Virus record (IMG/VR): IMGVR_UViG_3300032236_000884
Span: 1-51,048 of that record
DNA from: a virus
Reading direction: 5' to 3' (one strand)
DNA: 51,048 bases
Shown: in pieces, positions 28,413-40,600 of the stretch
Position numbering within the stretch: position 1 is the stretch's first letter
Layout of the letters: each line of letters opens with the position of its first letter
Translations under genes and position numbers: made by a program
Notes under the pieces: model-generated
What the model was told of the DNA's origin: nothing
What the model saw: only the letters and a program-made list of their open reading frames with translations
Databases searched by the model: none

Positions 28413-31400
28413 ATGACAGAAATTACATTAAAACCGTCATTACTGATATCTAGTCAACTTCCAAGTTATATAACCGATGATGCTTCATACAGCAAATTCG
28501 TTTCATTTATGGAAGCGTATTATGAGTGGATGGAACAAGATGAAAATGTAATAAATTCTTCACGAAATTTGTTAAATTATCAAGATATTGATAAAACTAC
28601 AAATGAATTTTTGCAATATTTCGTTAATGAATTTCTTCCCTATTTTCCAGAAGAAACTTTAGTTGATCAAACGAAATTAATAAAATTCGCTAAAGAATTA
28701 TATCAAACAAAAGGAACGCTTGCTTCATATAAGTTTCTATTTAGAGTTTTATATGATTCTGATTTTGATGTATTCTACACGAAAGATGCAGTTTTAAGAG
28801 CTTCAGCAGGAAAATGGTATGTTGCCAAAAGCTTAAGGTTATCAACAGATGATTTACGATTTTTAAATATACCAAATTATAGGATTTTTGGTGAAACTAC
28901 AAAATCCATAGCAACTATAGAAAATTCTGTTTTATCTGGCACAAAGATAGAAGTATTTGTTTCTAATATAGAAAGATTATTTCAATCTGGAGAATATGTT
29001 CGTATAGTTGATAATAATAATCAAGATGTAATAATAAATGGCTCTAATCTACGAGCAAAAATAGTAGGACAGATAAGCCAATTAAATATAGATCCTAATA
29101 ATAGAGGATCATTTTATAAAAAAGGAGATCCGGTATCAATTTATGGAGGATTAAATTCGCCTACAGGTATTGGAGCAACAGCGACTGTCGGTCAGACAAC
29201 TGCTGGGGGTGTAAAAAGTGTTTCTGTAATTAATGGTGGATTTGGTTATAGAGAAGATCCAAATACTGTCATAGCATTTTCTAATCTTAATGCAGGAGCT
29301 AAAACTCCAATAGCTCACGTTGCATCTTTGTCTCCTACGATCTTACCTATTATTTCGATTATTAATGGGGGAGTTGGTTATCAAAATAATGATCCAATTT
29401 ATACCATAATCAATTCAAATGAATATGATTTTGGGTATGTTTCTTCAGTTGACGCAAATGGAAAAATTATACAAGTTGGCTATAATAATGGAGTTCCTGC
29501 AAATTCTGTTATAGGGGTTACTGCGAATGTCAAATCATCAAACGTTTTAGCATATGGAGCAATAATAAGCGTAGCTAATTCGGCAGGAAGTGCTATATCA
29601 AATGCTACCTATATTCCAACTAATTCGATAGGATTTTCAAAGAATGTTTCCATCGGAAATAACACGTATGGATTTTTTACCGCAAATCCTAATGCCAATG
29701 CCAATACATCTTTAGCTAACAGTTTATCGTTTATATCTTTTTCCACTTATCCTATATCATCAATACTAGTTACAGATCAAGGAGGTGGGATTACTCAAGA
29801 ACCAGCTGTTACTGCATTATCAACATATGCAACAGACGATTCACAGTATCCTGCGTTATTGAGTTCTCTTGGAATATTAGGACCAGTACAGATTATAGAT
29901 GGTGGTATTGGATATAAGGTTAATGATTCGATAGTTTTTTCTGGTGGTTCTGGATATGGTGCATATGCAAATGTTTCAGCCATAGATGCAAATGGAAAAA
30001 TAACATCAATATCATATATACAAGGAAATCGACCATATTCATTAGGAGGGATGGGATATGGATCATCTTTACCTGCGTTAAGTGTAAATTCTTCAAACAC
30101 ATATGCACATGGAGCATCAATAGTAGTTACTGGAACGTTAGGAACTGGAGCATTATTATCAGCTACAACAGATAGAGCTGGTTCTATAACTTCTATTAAT
30201 ATTGAAAACTATGGAGAAGATTATATTTCGACTCCAAATGTTTCTATTAAAGTTCAAGATATTGTAGTTTCGAATATAACTATATCGAATCTTCCAGAAA
30301 AAGGAGATTTTATTTATCAAGGTATATCGGCTAATACTACTACATATCAATCTTATGTAGATTCAGTTTCATTATTGATACCTGACGCAGATCCAACTAA
30401 ATCTCTTTACAATTTGAGATTATATGAGTATACGGCAATACCAAATCCGAATCTACCATTAAAAATAGATAGAAATTCATTATCTATAAAAATTTATAAT
30501 GCAATACCTATTGGGTTTGAAACTACCTATCCCTTTAACTATAATACAAATATTCAAGGGTTTAATCAATATGGAGATGGTTCTGCAAAAGCTTATGCTA
30601 AATTTTTAAATGGTCTAGTAATTGGCCAAGGTGAGTATTTGAATACAGAAGGACAACCAAGTTCATTCGATGTACTACAAAGCACCAAATATAATAATTA
30701 CACATACAAAATAACAGTACAGAAAGAAATTTCAAAATACAGAGATATTCTTTTGAATTTGCTCCATCCTTCCGGAACTAATTTAATCGGAAGATATTCT
30801 ATGGAATCAAAAAATGAATTTGATTTTCATAGTCAAGAAGCGTTATTTACTGGACATACTTTATCATATTATACTGGTTATACTGGAAGTTCCGTTAATA
30901 TGGTTAGTGACTTTAATATTAAAAGTAACAATATACTAACTTTTTATAATCTTGCTGGAGCTAATCTATCCAACATTATTTCAAATACTAATATTATAGA
31001 AGTAACACCAATTAATGGTCCTTATGTAAAATGTGAAGTAGATTCAGTAAACTATAGTTCTAATACTATAACATTAAGAAATAGCACTTGGTTAACTTAT
31101 GGTAATGTAGCTTATGTTCAAGCTAATTCCGGATCAAATTTAATAAGTATTATATCATTGACAGGATCATATGATATCATGAATGGTGGCAACTATAGCG
31201 ATCCTAAACATCATCTAAAAGATATAGTTTATGCTGGTGATACGTTAATGTTACAAGGGAATTCTACCGTATTTTCTGTTAATGCTGTCGATTATATTAA
31301 TAATACTATTACAGTGTATCCTAATTTGACACAAATATCTAATACAGTGATGACAGTAAAAAGAACATTTGGTCCAACTAATAAAGTTAGAATTTTCGGT

Positions 31401-31490
31401 CCAGTTGGAACCCAATATATACCAGAATTAACTACGGAAACTGGTGCAACATTAATAACAGAAGACGGACAGACAATAATCTTGGGGTAA
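28413..31490 (+). CDS. 7: Baseplate wedge protein gp7, 1025 aa
   Basis: N-terminal block LLISSQLPSYITDDASYSKFVSFMEAYYEWMEQDENV, then FLPYFPEETLVDQTKLIKFAKELYQTKGTLASYKFLFRVLYDSDFDVFYTKD, typical of aquatic T4-like gp7 homologues. Length matches T4 gp7 (1032 aa), which initiates wedge assembly with gp10. The centre (about residues 230-630) contains repeated beta modules of the form INGGxGYxxxP...GAxAxV. The C-terminal 400 residues are beta-rich, with LLHPSGTNLIGRYSM. It follows gp6 after two bases. Confidence 0.8.
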   Translation: MTEITLKPSLLISSQLPSYITDDASYSKFVSFMEAYYEWMEQDENVINSSRNLLNYQDIDKTTNEFLQYFVNEFLPYFPEETLVDQTKLIKFAKELYQTKGTLASYKFLFRVLYDSDFDVFYTKDAVLRASAGKWYVAKSLRLSTDDLRFLNIPNYRIFGETTKSIATIENSVLSGTKIEVFVSNIERLFQSGEYVRIVDNNNQDVIINGSNLRAKIVGQISQLNIDPNNRGSFYKKGDPVSIYGGLNSPTGIGATATVGQTTAGGVKSVSVINGGFGYREDPNTVIAFSNLNAGAKTPIAHVASLSPTILPIISIINGGVGYQNNDPIYTIINSNEYDFGYVSSVDANGKIIQVGYNNGVPANSVIGVTANVKSSNVLAYGAIISVANSAGSAISNATYIPTNSIGFSKNVSIGNNTYGFFTANPNANANTSLANSLSFISFSTYPISSILVTDQGGGITQEPAVTALSTYATDDSQYPALLSSLGILGPVQIIDGGIGYKVNDSIVFSGGSGYGAYANVSAIDANGKITSISYIQGNRPYSLGGMGYGSSLPALSVNSSNTYAHGASIVVTGTLGTGALLSATTDRAGSITSINIENYGEDYISTPNVSIKVQDIVVSNITISNLPEKGDFIYQGISANTTTYQSYVDSVSLLIPDADPTKSLYNLRLYEYTAIPNPNLPLKIDRNSLSIKIYNAIPIGFETTYPFNYNTNIQGFNQYGDGSAKAYAKFLNGLVIGQGEYLNTEGQPSSFDVLQSTKYNNYTYKITVQKEISKYRDILLNLLHPSGTNLIGRYSMESKNEFDFHSQEALFTGHTLSYYTGYTGSSVNMVSDFNIKSNNILTFYNLAGANLSNIISNTNIIEVTPINGPYVKCEVDSVNYSSNTITLRNSTWLTYGNVAYVQANSGSNLISIISLTGSYDIMNGGNYSDPKHHLKDIVYAGDTLMLQGNSTVFSVNAVDYINNTITVYPNLTQISNTVMTVKRTFGPTNKVRIFGPVGTQYIPELTTETGATLITEDGQTIILG

Positions 31491-31493
31491 AGA

Positions 31494-33224
31494 ATGTCAA
31501 CCATAAAAATTTCACAATTAGTTCCAATAACTTTAAATTCTAATACATCAAATACATTGCTTGTTGGTGTTGACATTCCAACTAACATTACTGGTAAAAT
31601 TACTGCAACTGCGCTTGCTCAGGGTTTATATTCTAATAATAATTTGAATGTTGGAAATAATCCAATTATATTTCCTAATACTGTAGCTCAATTTTCTGGA
31701 AATAGTTCTACATACATTCAAGTCAATTTACAGAATTTTACTCCAAATGGGTCAGCTGATTTAGTTATAACTTCAGATAAAGGAACTGATAGTAATAACT
31801 ACGTTGATTTTGGAATTAACAACTCAACTTTTAATGACCCTGCATATTCCGCAATGGGCGCTTTTGATGGTTACTTATATGTTTCTGGTCCAGCCGGAAC
31901 TTCTAATACAGGAAATTTAGTATTAGGTACTGCATCTTATGGTGGAAATGTAGTTGTTATAGCTGGAGGAACTACTAAAGGAAACGTAGTTACTGTTTTC
32001 AATGAAGATGATATATCATTATATCAGCCAGTATTAATATCAGCTAACGATTCTGATCCAATTTTAAGAATTTCTCAATATGGTTCTGGTAATTGTTTAG
32101 TCATAAATGACGAGCTTGGTGATACATCTCCATTAGTTGTTGATGGTAATGGGAATTTATCTTTAGGAGCACTCAGTTCTTCTGGTAATAAGTTATATGT
32201 TGCTGGAAATACCTATATTTCTGGTAATGTTATAACTACTGGGAATTATATATTAAATGGAGGATCAGTAGTTGCTTCGAATAATTTTGTAAACTCTAAT
32301 GATGCTCTAACATTAGCTTCATCAAAAACATATACTGATACAGCCAACTCTTATATATCAAATAATTATCTACGTAATGCTACAGGAACATTTAATGGAA
32401 TTTTAACCATTAATGATAAATTTAATGCTAACGGTTCAGTAATATTTGCAAATACTGTTTTTTCTCCAACAGAAGCCGCGCTAACTATAGCTGCTTGTCC
32501 TATTAGTGATATACAATTACCATCTAATGATGGTTATATGTTGCATATATCTGGAAAACAAAATGTTTCTTCTAGGATAGTGTTCGATTCATTTGGGGCA
32601 AATACATATGGAGTTATCGCTGGAAGAACAGCACGAGGAACTCCTACAGCACCACAAGCAGTAGCGAATGGTGATATATTGATGAGATTATCTGGAAATG
32701 GATATGGTACTACTAAATATTCTACATTAGGAAGCGGTAGAATTGATATTGTTGCAGCAGAAAACTTCACAGATGCTTCTCGCGCAACACAAATACAGTT
32801 CTTTACTACCATAGCGGGCACTAATACTCAAACACAGATTGCGTCATTCAATGGTCAATCTGCTATATTTACTGGTGTAGTTAATCCACAAAAAGGATTC
32901 ATTTATAATCCAAATGTAATTTCTGGTATAATTAATACATTAAATATTGATATTGCAAATAATTCATTATATAAATTTAATTGCAATGCAACCACGACAA
33001 TAAATTTAAATGGGTATGCTGCGGGTAAAGTTGTAGAAGTTTGGTTAACAAATATTGATACTGGTCCCGGATCAAATCACACAATCACTCACGGTTGTTA
33101 TGCAAACAATTCAACTATTGGTGCGGCATCTTTCACTTTGACATCATTACACTCTGCATACCTAAGATATTTCAGTATTGATGGTGATTTAGCAAATACA
33201 TATGTTTCTGTCAATTATTCATAA
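31494..33224 (+). CDS. Fibre-like structural protein, 576 aa
   Basis: Beta-rich, Asn/Ser/Thr/Gly-rich protein. N-terminal MSTIKISQLVPITLNSNTSNTLLVGVDIP resembles attachment segments of phage fibre proteins. The middle has repeated strands with YVAGNTYISGNVITTGNY, an alpha segment SNDALTLASSKTYTDTANSYI, and a C-terminal domain with NTLNIDIANNSLYKFNCNATTTINL and a WLTNIDTGPGSNHTITHG loop. It sits between gp7 and gp8, genes that are adjacent in T4, so it may be a baseplate-attached short fibre or spike acquired there. No S74 chaperone. Confidence 0.62.
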   Translation: MSTIKISQLVPITLNSNTSNTLLVGVDIPTNITGKITATALAQGLYSNNNLNVGNNPIIFPNTVAQFSGNSSTYIQVNLQNFTPNGSADLVITSDKGTDSNNYVDFGINNSTFNDPAYSAMGAFDGYLYVSGPAGTSNTGNLVLGTASYGGNVVVIAGGTTKGNVVTVFNEDDISLYQPVLISANDSDPILRISQYGSGNCLVINDELGDTSPLVVDGNGNLSLGALSSSGNKLYVAGNTYISGNVITTGNYILNGGSVVASNNFVNSNDALTLASSKTYTDTANSYISNNYLRNATGTFNGILTINDKFNANGSVIFANTVFSPTEAALTIAACPISDIQLPSNDGYMLHISGKQNVSSRIVFDSFGANTYGVIAGRTARGTPTAPQAVANGDILMRLSGNGYGTTKYSTLGSGRIDIVAAENFTDASRATQIQFFTTIAGTNTQTQIASFNGQSAIFTGVVNPQKGFIYNPNVISGIINTLNIDIANNSLYKFNCNATTTINLNGYAAGKVVEVWLTNIDTGPGSNHTITHGCYANNSTIGAASFTLTSLHSAYLRYFSIDGDLANTYVSVNYS

Positions 33225-33235
33225 TAAATAAAATC

Positions 33236-34603
33236 ATGGCAAGTAAATCATTATTAACATATGGCGCTCAAGTAACGTCAGTAGAACAGGTTTATTATTC
33301 TCCTGTAGTAAAATTACCGACTACCAATGAAAATTTGTCGGAAATGTATTGTGTTCTATCTAAAGTAGATGCTTGGCAAGACGATAATAATCCCCCAGCC
33401 CCAACTCAAGACCAAAAGTCTATTAAAAGATTTTTGAAAAATGTTTTTGTGGCTAAACAAGTCACTAGTAATGATATATCTCCTGTTATTAGGAGGATAA
33501 ATTGGACACAAAATACAGTTTATGACTGGTATAGAGATGATATAGATATGTTTGAACTTGATTCAAACGGATTTCCAATTTATTCATTTTATGTGAAAAA
33601 TAAATACGACCAAATTTTCAAATGTCTTTGGAATAATAATGGTTCTCCTTCATTATATGAACCATATTTTGAGCCTGGAACATATAATACAAATAACATT
33701 TACCAAAATATAGATGGATATAAATGGAAATATATTTTTACTGTAGATCTTGCGTCTAAAGTAAAATTTATGGATACTACATGGATTCCTGTATCTGCTG
33801 GTTCAAAAACTCCAAATTCAATAGATTCAATTAATGGTTCCGGAAATATTGACGTTATTAATGTCATTAATGGTGGTTCAAATTATAATCCAATTACCGA
33901 TGTTGTGAAATTGAGTATAATAGGAGATGGAACTGGGGCTAATGGAAGCATCATTTTTTCAAATAATAGTATATCTGATGTTATCATAACAAATCCAGGT
34001 AAAAATTATACGTATGCTAATGCTTATATCCAATCTGCAAATGGTTCTGGTTGTATATTAGCAGCAAATACAGTATCTCCAATTGGAGGACATGGGTATG
34101 ATCCAGTATCAGAACTTGGTTGTAGTCATGTTATGATATCTTCTGAATTTGATGGTTCAGAAAATAATAAAATACCTACTGATATAGATTATCACCAAGT
34201 TGGAATTTTGGTAAATCCGACCACACAAAGTTTGTCTCCTTTATCTGCTAATGGATCAATTTATAAAACTAGCACAAGTTTGGTTGTTGCTGGTGGATTT
34301 GGTTCATTTTCTCTTGATGAAATTGTTTTCCAAGGATCTTCTGTTGATAATTCTACTTTTACTGGAATAGTGTTAAGTTTTAACACATCCACTAATGAAC
34401 TTTTATTAATAAATACTACTGGTAGTTTAACTACGAATGCCCCCATATTTGGAAGCAGTTCTGGTACTGCAAGAACATTATTATCATATAGTTTGCCAGA
34501 CTTCAGTACATTATCTGGATATTTGGTTTATATGGAAAATAGATCAGGTATAACACGTAGTTCCGATGGAATTGAACAATTTAAGATAGTTTTAGGCTAC
34601 TGA
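33236..34603 (+). CDS. 8: Baseplate wedge protein gp8, 455 aa
   Basis: N-terminal part carries the gp8 features YYSPVVKLPTTNENLSEMYCVLSKVDAWQDDNNPPAPTQDQKSIKRFLKNVFVAKQV, DISPVIRRINWTQNTVYDWYRDDIDMF and NIDGYKWKYIFTVD. C-terminal part has the LGCSHVMISSEFDGSENNKIPTDIDYHQVGIL block. T4 gp8 is 334 aa; the extra length is due mainly to an inserted INGGSNYNP...GDGTGANG...NPGKNYTYAN module at about residues 205-285. It is a wedge arm protein. Confidence 0.88.
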   Translation: MASKSLLTYGAQVTSVEQVYYSPVVKLPTTNENLSEMYCVLSKVDAWQDDNNPPAPTQDQKSIKRFLKNVFVAKQVTSNDISPVIRRINWTQNTVYDWYRDDIDMFELDSNGFPIYSFYVKNKYDQIFKCLWNNNGSPSLYEPYFEPGTYNTNNIYQNIDGYKWKYIFTVDLASKVKFMDTTWIPVSAGSKTPNSIDSINGSGNIDVINVINGGSNYNPITDVVKLSIIGDGTGANGSIIFSNNSISDVIITNPGKNYTYANAYIQSANGSGCILAANTVSPIGGHGYDPVSELGCSHVMISSEFDGSENNKIPTDIDYHQVGILVNPTTQSLSPLSANGSIYKTSTSLVVAGGFGSFSLDEIVFQGSSVDNSTFTGIVLSFNTSTNELLLINTTGSLTTNAPIFGSSSGTARTLLSYSLPDFSTLSGYLVYMENRSGITRSSDGIEQFKIVLGY

Positions 34604-34614
34604 CTTCAATTTGA

Positions 34615-34622
34615 TATAAATA
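34615..34622 (+). promoter_or_regulatory. Late promoter TATAAATA
   Basis: An exact late box 24 bases before the 2140-residue protein gene at 34647, in the 43-base gap after gp8. Confidence 0.65.
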
Positions 34623-34646
34623 CAAAGATTAAAAGGTTAAATAAAT

Positions 34647-37600
34647 ATGTCAATTAATTTTAACGTGGACCCGTATTATGATGATTATAGTGCGGATAAA
34701 AATTTCCATCGCATATTATACAAACCAGGCGTTGCTGTCCAAGCGAGAGAATTAACTCAGTCACAGACGATTTTACAAAATCAAATCACATCTTTCGCTG
34801 ATAATATTTTCAAACAAAATTCTCCAGTAAATGGAGGACAAGTAACTACCAATTTTAATTGTTATTATATCAAATTACAATCTACTTACAATAGTGCAGC
34901 AGTTGATGTTACTCAATTCATTAATTTATTAGTGACAAATGCTTCGGGAACTGTTTCAGCTAAAGTATTAGCAGTTGTTCCAGCTACTGGAACTAGTGGA
35001 TTAGGAGATCCTCCCACTCTAATAGTTTCATACAAATCAGGAGTTCATTTTGTAGATAATGATGTTATCTATGATGTTAATTCAAATCTTGCTGCACAAG
35101 CAATATCACTGAATTCTTCAGGATTATCTTCAGTAGCTTCAATTTCTAAAGGGGTGTTTTACGTATTAGGTAATTTTGTTCAGGTTTCTGATTCTACAGT
35201 AGTTCTGTCAAAATATAGTAATAGCCCAAGTCTCAGAATTGGATTAACTATAACCGAAACGATTTATGATTATATCGATGATTCGTCCTTATTAGATCCG
35301 GCATTAGGTGCATCAAATTATCAAGCTCCAGGAGCTGATAGATATGTAATTTCTTTGGCTTTAGATACAAGACCATTGTTATTTGGTGATGACCAGAACT
35401 TTATCGAACTTGTCAAAGTTGAAAACGGAAGTGTATATAAAATGGTCGATGGTTCAGTATATGCTACTATCGATGATTATTTTGCAAAACGTGAATATGA
35501 AACTAATGGCGATTATGTAGTCAATGATTTCAAATTAACTCCTAAGTATAATACATCTGATGCTAATACCTATATTATGAATGTAGGCAAAGGTCTTGCG
35601 TATGTTCATGGTTATAGAGTAGAAAATCCCGCCCCAGTAGATATAGTTTCAAACAGAGCAAGAACAACTGCGAATACTGTAAATGAATCAGTTTATTCTG
35701 GGTATGGTAATTTTTTCTATGTAAGTAATCTGAAAGGAGCCAATAGTTCATTTTTTGATATAACAACAGAACAAGCTATTGATTTACATTGTGTATATTC
35801 GGCAAATGTTAATATATCCACTAATACCGCATATAACTCAACATTAGTTGCTTCTGGATATGTTCGTGGATTAGTATATGATCATGATTTAAGTGATGCA
35901 AGTTCTAATACTTACGTATATAAATTATACGTAAATGATCTACAGAATAATGTGTTTAGTGGCAATGTAGTCAGTTCTACTGCAACTACTATCACTTTAC
36001 CAAGTACAGCTTCAGCTATTGCAAATGCTTACATTGGCGTAGTAGTACAGATTACAGGTGGAACAGATTCTGGAGATTTCAGAACAATTACAAGTTATAA
36101 TGGTTCAACTAAAGTAGCTACTGTTAATAACGCATGGTCAGTTAATCCTGATGCTACATCAACATTTTCTTTAAATTTTGATACTACTTCAGTAGAATCG
36201 ATTTTAACAGTAAATAAAGCATCATATCCAGCTACGATCTATGGTAAGTCTGATATAGATAATACCGGAAAAAATAATGGATTATCTAGTGGATATACTA
36301 TTCTCGAAAATCCTAACGCGCCGGAACTTATATTTAATGTTGGAAATCCATATGTAAAAACTATAACTTCTGGTTCTTATACGACCACTCATGAAATCCG
36401 AAATGTCGGGTTTACATCTTCAGGTTCAACTCTATCAGCTCAAATTTCTTATACTGGAAGTTATTCTGGAGTAATCTCTCATATTGGTCCATTAGGACAA
36501 AATTTGTCTCCTTCGCAAGTGCTGCAACAATATACTATTATAGTAACTAACAAAGGAACAAATACAACAATTAATAATGGAGATATCATCCCTTGGGTTA
36601 CTGATGTTGTGTCTTCTCGTACAGTACAACTTAGCGCAAGTGGATCTGTAGCGACTTTCTCTACTACAACTTCGGATCTTTCTCCTTTTACCGCAACTAT
36701 TGTTGCTAAAGTTTTTGTACAGAATGCTGTTGATACTAACCAAAACGTCATTTTAAAATATAAAACTCCTATCACAGCAAATAGCCAAACTGTTTTTACT
36801 AGCGGAACACAAGTAAATACATACACATTTGTAGATGATTCAGCAACTTCTACTGGACAAGTTTATATTCAAAATGCTGGAATTGTAAGTCCAGGAAGTA
36901 AACAATCTTTGTATTTGTCTGACGTATATAATATTTCAAAGATTATTGATACTGGTTCTCCGTCTACTACACCTACCTTGGATATGCTGTCTAATCCAGC
37001 ATATGATGTTTCCTCAAATTATATTTTTGATAATGGTCAGAGAGATAATTATTATGATCATTCAAGTATAACATTAAAACCTGGAGCACCAAACCCTAAA
37101 GGTAATCTATGGATATTACTTAACTATTTTAAACATAGTGGTGGTGATGGATATTTCAGCGTTTCATCTTATCCTACAACATTAAAAGGACAAGATTTTT
37201 ATAGAACAATACCATCATATCAAAGTAAATCTGGTAACTATTATAATCTGAGAGATTGTCTAGATTTTAGACCAGCAAGATTAAATGCTCAATCTAGTTT
37301 TGTATTCCGTTATGGTAATACAAACTCATCTACACAAGGATTATTATTGCCAGTAGATGGAACATTGTTCTTATGTAACTATTTTTATTACCTTGGAAGA
37401 AAAGATTTATTAGTTTTAACTAAAGATAGGAATCTACAAATAGTAGAAGGTTCTCCTTCTCTTAATCCTAATATTCCAGTTGGGCCAGATGCCTCATTAG
37501 TAATAGCTAATATAGAACATAGACCTTATACTGGTTATTTGCCATCTGAAATACCAAATGGTGTTGGTGATCTTTCAGTTCAGAAAGTTCAACATAAAAG

Positions 37601-40600
37601 ATACACTATGCAAGATATTGCTGGTCTTGACTCAAGGATTGGTCAGATTGAATATTATACTGCGTTATCTGCCCTAGAACAAAGCACATCAAATCAACAG
37701 ATTACTGATGCTTATGGTCTTAATAGGTTCAAAAATGGCATAATGACTGATGACTTTTCAAGTTTTGCTACAGCAGATACCGTTAATATGGACTATTCTG
37801 CTGGCATCAATAAAAGAACTCGTCAGATGTCAGCTTTACAAAAAGTAAATAACTTCCCTCTGAAAAATTTAGCATTAGCATATAATTTATCGACTCCATC
37901 CACTAGTTTACTTTCTTCTTTGGATTATTCGATAACCACAGATGGAATTATAAATTATTTCAGTCTACCATATACTACTGCAAATGTGGTAACACAAAAA
38001 TATGCAAGTAGAACAACAAACATCAATCCATTTTCAGTAACTACATCAACAGGAGTTGTTAGTTTATCTCCAAACGTGGATACATGGGTTGATAATAATT
38101 ACGCTCCTTCATTATTGATAACTGACCCTAATCTACAAGTGTTTCAGTCTTCAAATAATATCAGTGTTCTGAGTGTCGGTGATTGGAAAACTGTATCCGC
38201 AACCACTGTTTTATCTGGTACTTCGATTTCCACATCATCTAGTACAGTAAATACTGTTAATCATACTGGACAAAATTGGTGGCCAGGTGCTGATTTATCT
38301 TCTAGTGGATTAGGAAATTCAGCACAGGGTGATAATACTGGAATTGGACAATCTGTAACTACTACCACCACTTCAGTAACAGATACATACACAACTACTT
38401 TACAACAACAACAGAGTAATGTATTAGGTCCATATAATAAAATAGGAAATACCTATTCGATCAATAACGGTTATATAACTGACATAAGCATTTTACCTTG
38501 GATAAGACCACAAGAAGTTATAATCAGAACAAATAATTTATTATTTAATTCTACTCTTCATAATTTCTTTGATAATGTAAATGTGGATAATTTTGTTCGC
38601 AAACCAAATATAATTGAATTAGTAAGTGTTAATGGAACATTTAATCAAGGAGATGTTGTTGGATATGTAAGCGGAGGCAGATTTACTGCAACAGCTGTTG
38701 TTATTGATGTTTTCATATACGTTGGAACATCTAAAGTTAGATTATATGTTGCTGCTGACGGATATTCATCAACATATAATAATGGAACATCTCTGATTAA
38801 TGCTACATTCAATTCAGATGGCAGTTATACTACTGTAGCTAGTGGAACGATTTCAAGTACAATTCATTATGGTGGAGTAGTAACATCATCTAATACAACA
38901 AATAGTACAATTACGTTATCTCCATTAGCTTCTTCTGTTAATGGGTTTTATAATGGGAATACTGTTTATATTGCTTCAGGAAGTGGCCTTGGATCTTCTG
39001 CGACCATAACAGGTTATGACGGAACAACAAAAACAGCCAATGTTTCTCCAACAATAACTACTAATAATGGTTCGATTTATTCGATAGGATCTTTCCAATC
39101 AAATGAACAAGGAAAATATAGCGGAGTGTTTATCATTCCTCCAAATACTTTCCATAATGGACAAAGAATATTCAGTGTTGATAATAGAGTAAATAATAAT
39201 TTAGGATCTATAACAACTAGTGCTCAAGGAACTTTTTATTCAGAAGGTTTGCATACTACAGCACAACAACTTGAATTTGGGGCATCACCTTCTGGAGCAA
39301 AAGGAACTTTTACTCAAACTAATCAAAAGACTGTATCGTATACTACATCGTATACATCTACAAGTTCTATTAGTACCCGATCTCCATATGATCCATTAGC
39401 CCAATCATTTATTATTGATGCGACTAATTATCCTAATGGCTGTTTCCTAGCAGATGTTAAGTTATTCTTTTCGTCCAAACCAACTAGTGATAAATCTCCA
39501 GTAACAATATCTATTGTTGGAACCTTGAATGGATATCCAAATGGAGATACATTAGACCACTCAATAGTTACATTAACTCCCGATAATGTGAATGTATCAC
39601 AAAATCCACAATATCTGGATTCAACCGCATATACACAATTTACTTTCAATTCTCCTGTGTATATCAGACCAGGAGTAATGTATGCGATTATTATAAAATC
39701 TAATTCTGATCAATATACTGTTTGGACAGCAGCTAATGGTGATACAGCATTACCATCATCTGTTAAAAACCAACCAACAGATCCAATGCCAACAAACATA
39801 AGCAAAATTACTACTGCTCCATATGTTGGTGGATTATTCATTTCTCAGAATGCTCAAACATGGACTGCCGATCAAAATCAAAGTTTAATGTTTACGATTG
39901 ATCGTTGTGTTTTCGATACTACAAAAACACCAACTATCAGAATGGTTGTTCCAAAATTGTTACCCCAAAGAGCATTGATCGAACAAAGTGTAAATTATTA
40001 CAACAATGCAAATAATGTATCAAATACAGTTACTTCTGTATCAAATAGTAATATTTTGGTCGATGCTTTCAATTTGACTACTACTGATTTTATTCCGACT
40101 TCTACTGGGGTTTTGTATTCATATTCAGCAACATTAACTAGTGGAATTTCCACTAATCCAGTTGCTATTAATCCTGGTAAATATGGTACAGCAATGTATG
40201 ACGATATTTACTTGAATGATAATAATGGAGAAAGAGTATTAGTAGCAAATTCGACAACATCTTTCTCGATGTATGCATTATTAAATTCAACTGATAATGC
40301 TGTAAGTCCAATTATATCTGATGCCGGAACAAGCTTATATGCTATACAATATAGCGTAAATAATTGCAGCTTATCAAATAACTTGATAACTTTAGTTAAT
40401 GGTGGATCTGGTTATAACGTTTCTACGACTAGTGTAACTATTTCTTCTCCAACTGGAAAAAATGGTACTCAAGCATATGCTACTGCTAATGTCGTTAGCG
40501 GAGTTATCAAAAACATTTATATCACAACTCCAGGTTCTGGTTATATAACTACGCCAACTATAACCATAAATGATGCTAATAGTTCACCAGGAACAGGAGC

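Noticed and set aside
29795-30350. Minus-strand open frames inside gp7
   Set aside because: They are complements of the Gly/Ser-rich beta modules and have no starts, binding sites or recognisable proteins.
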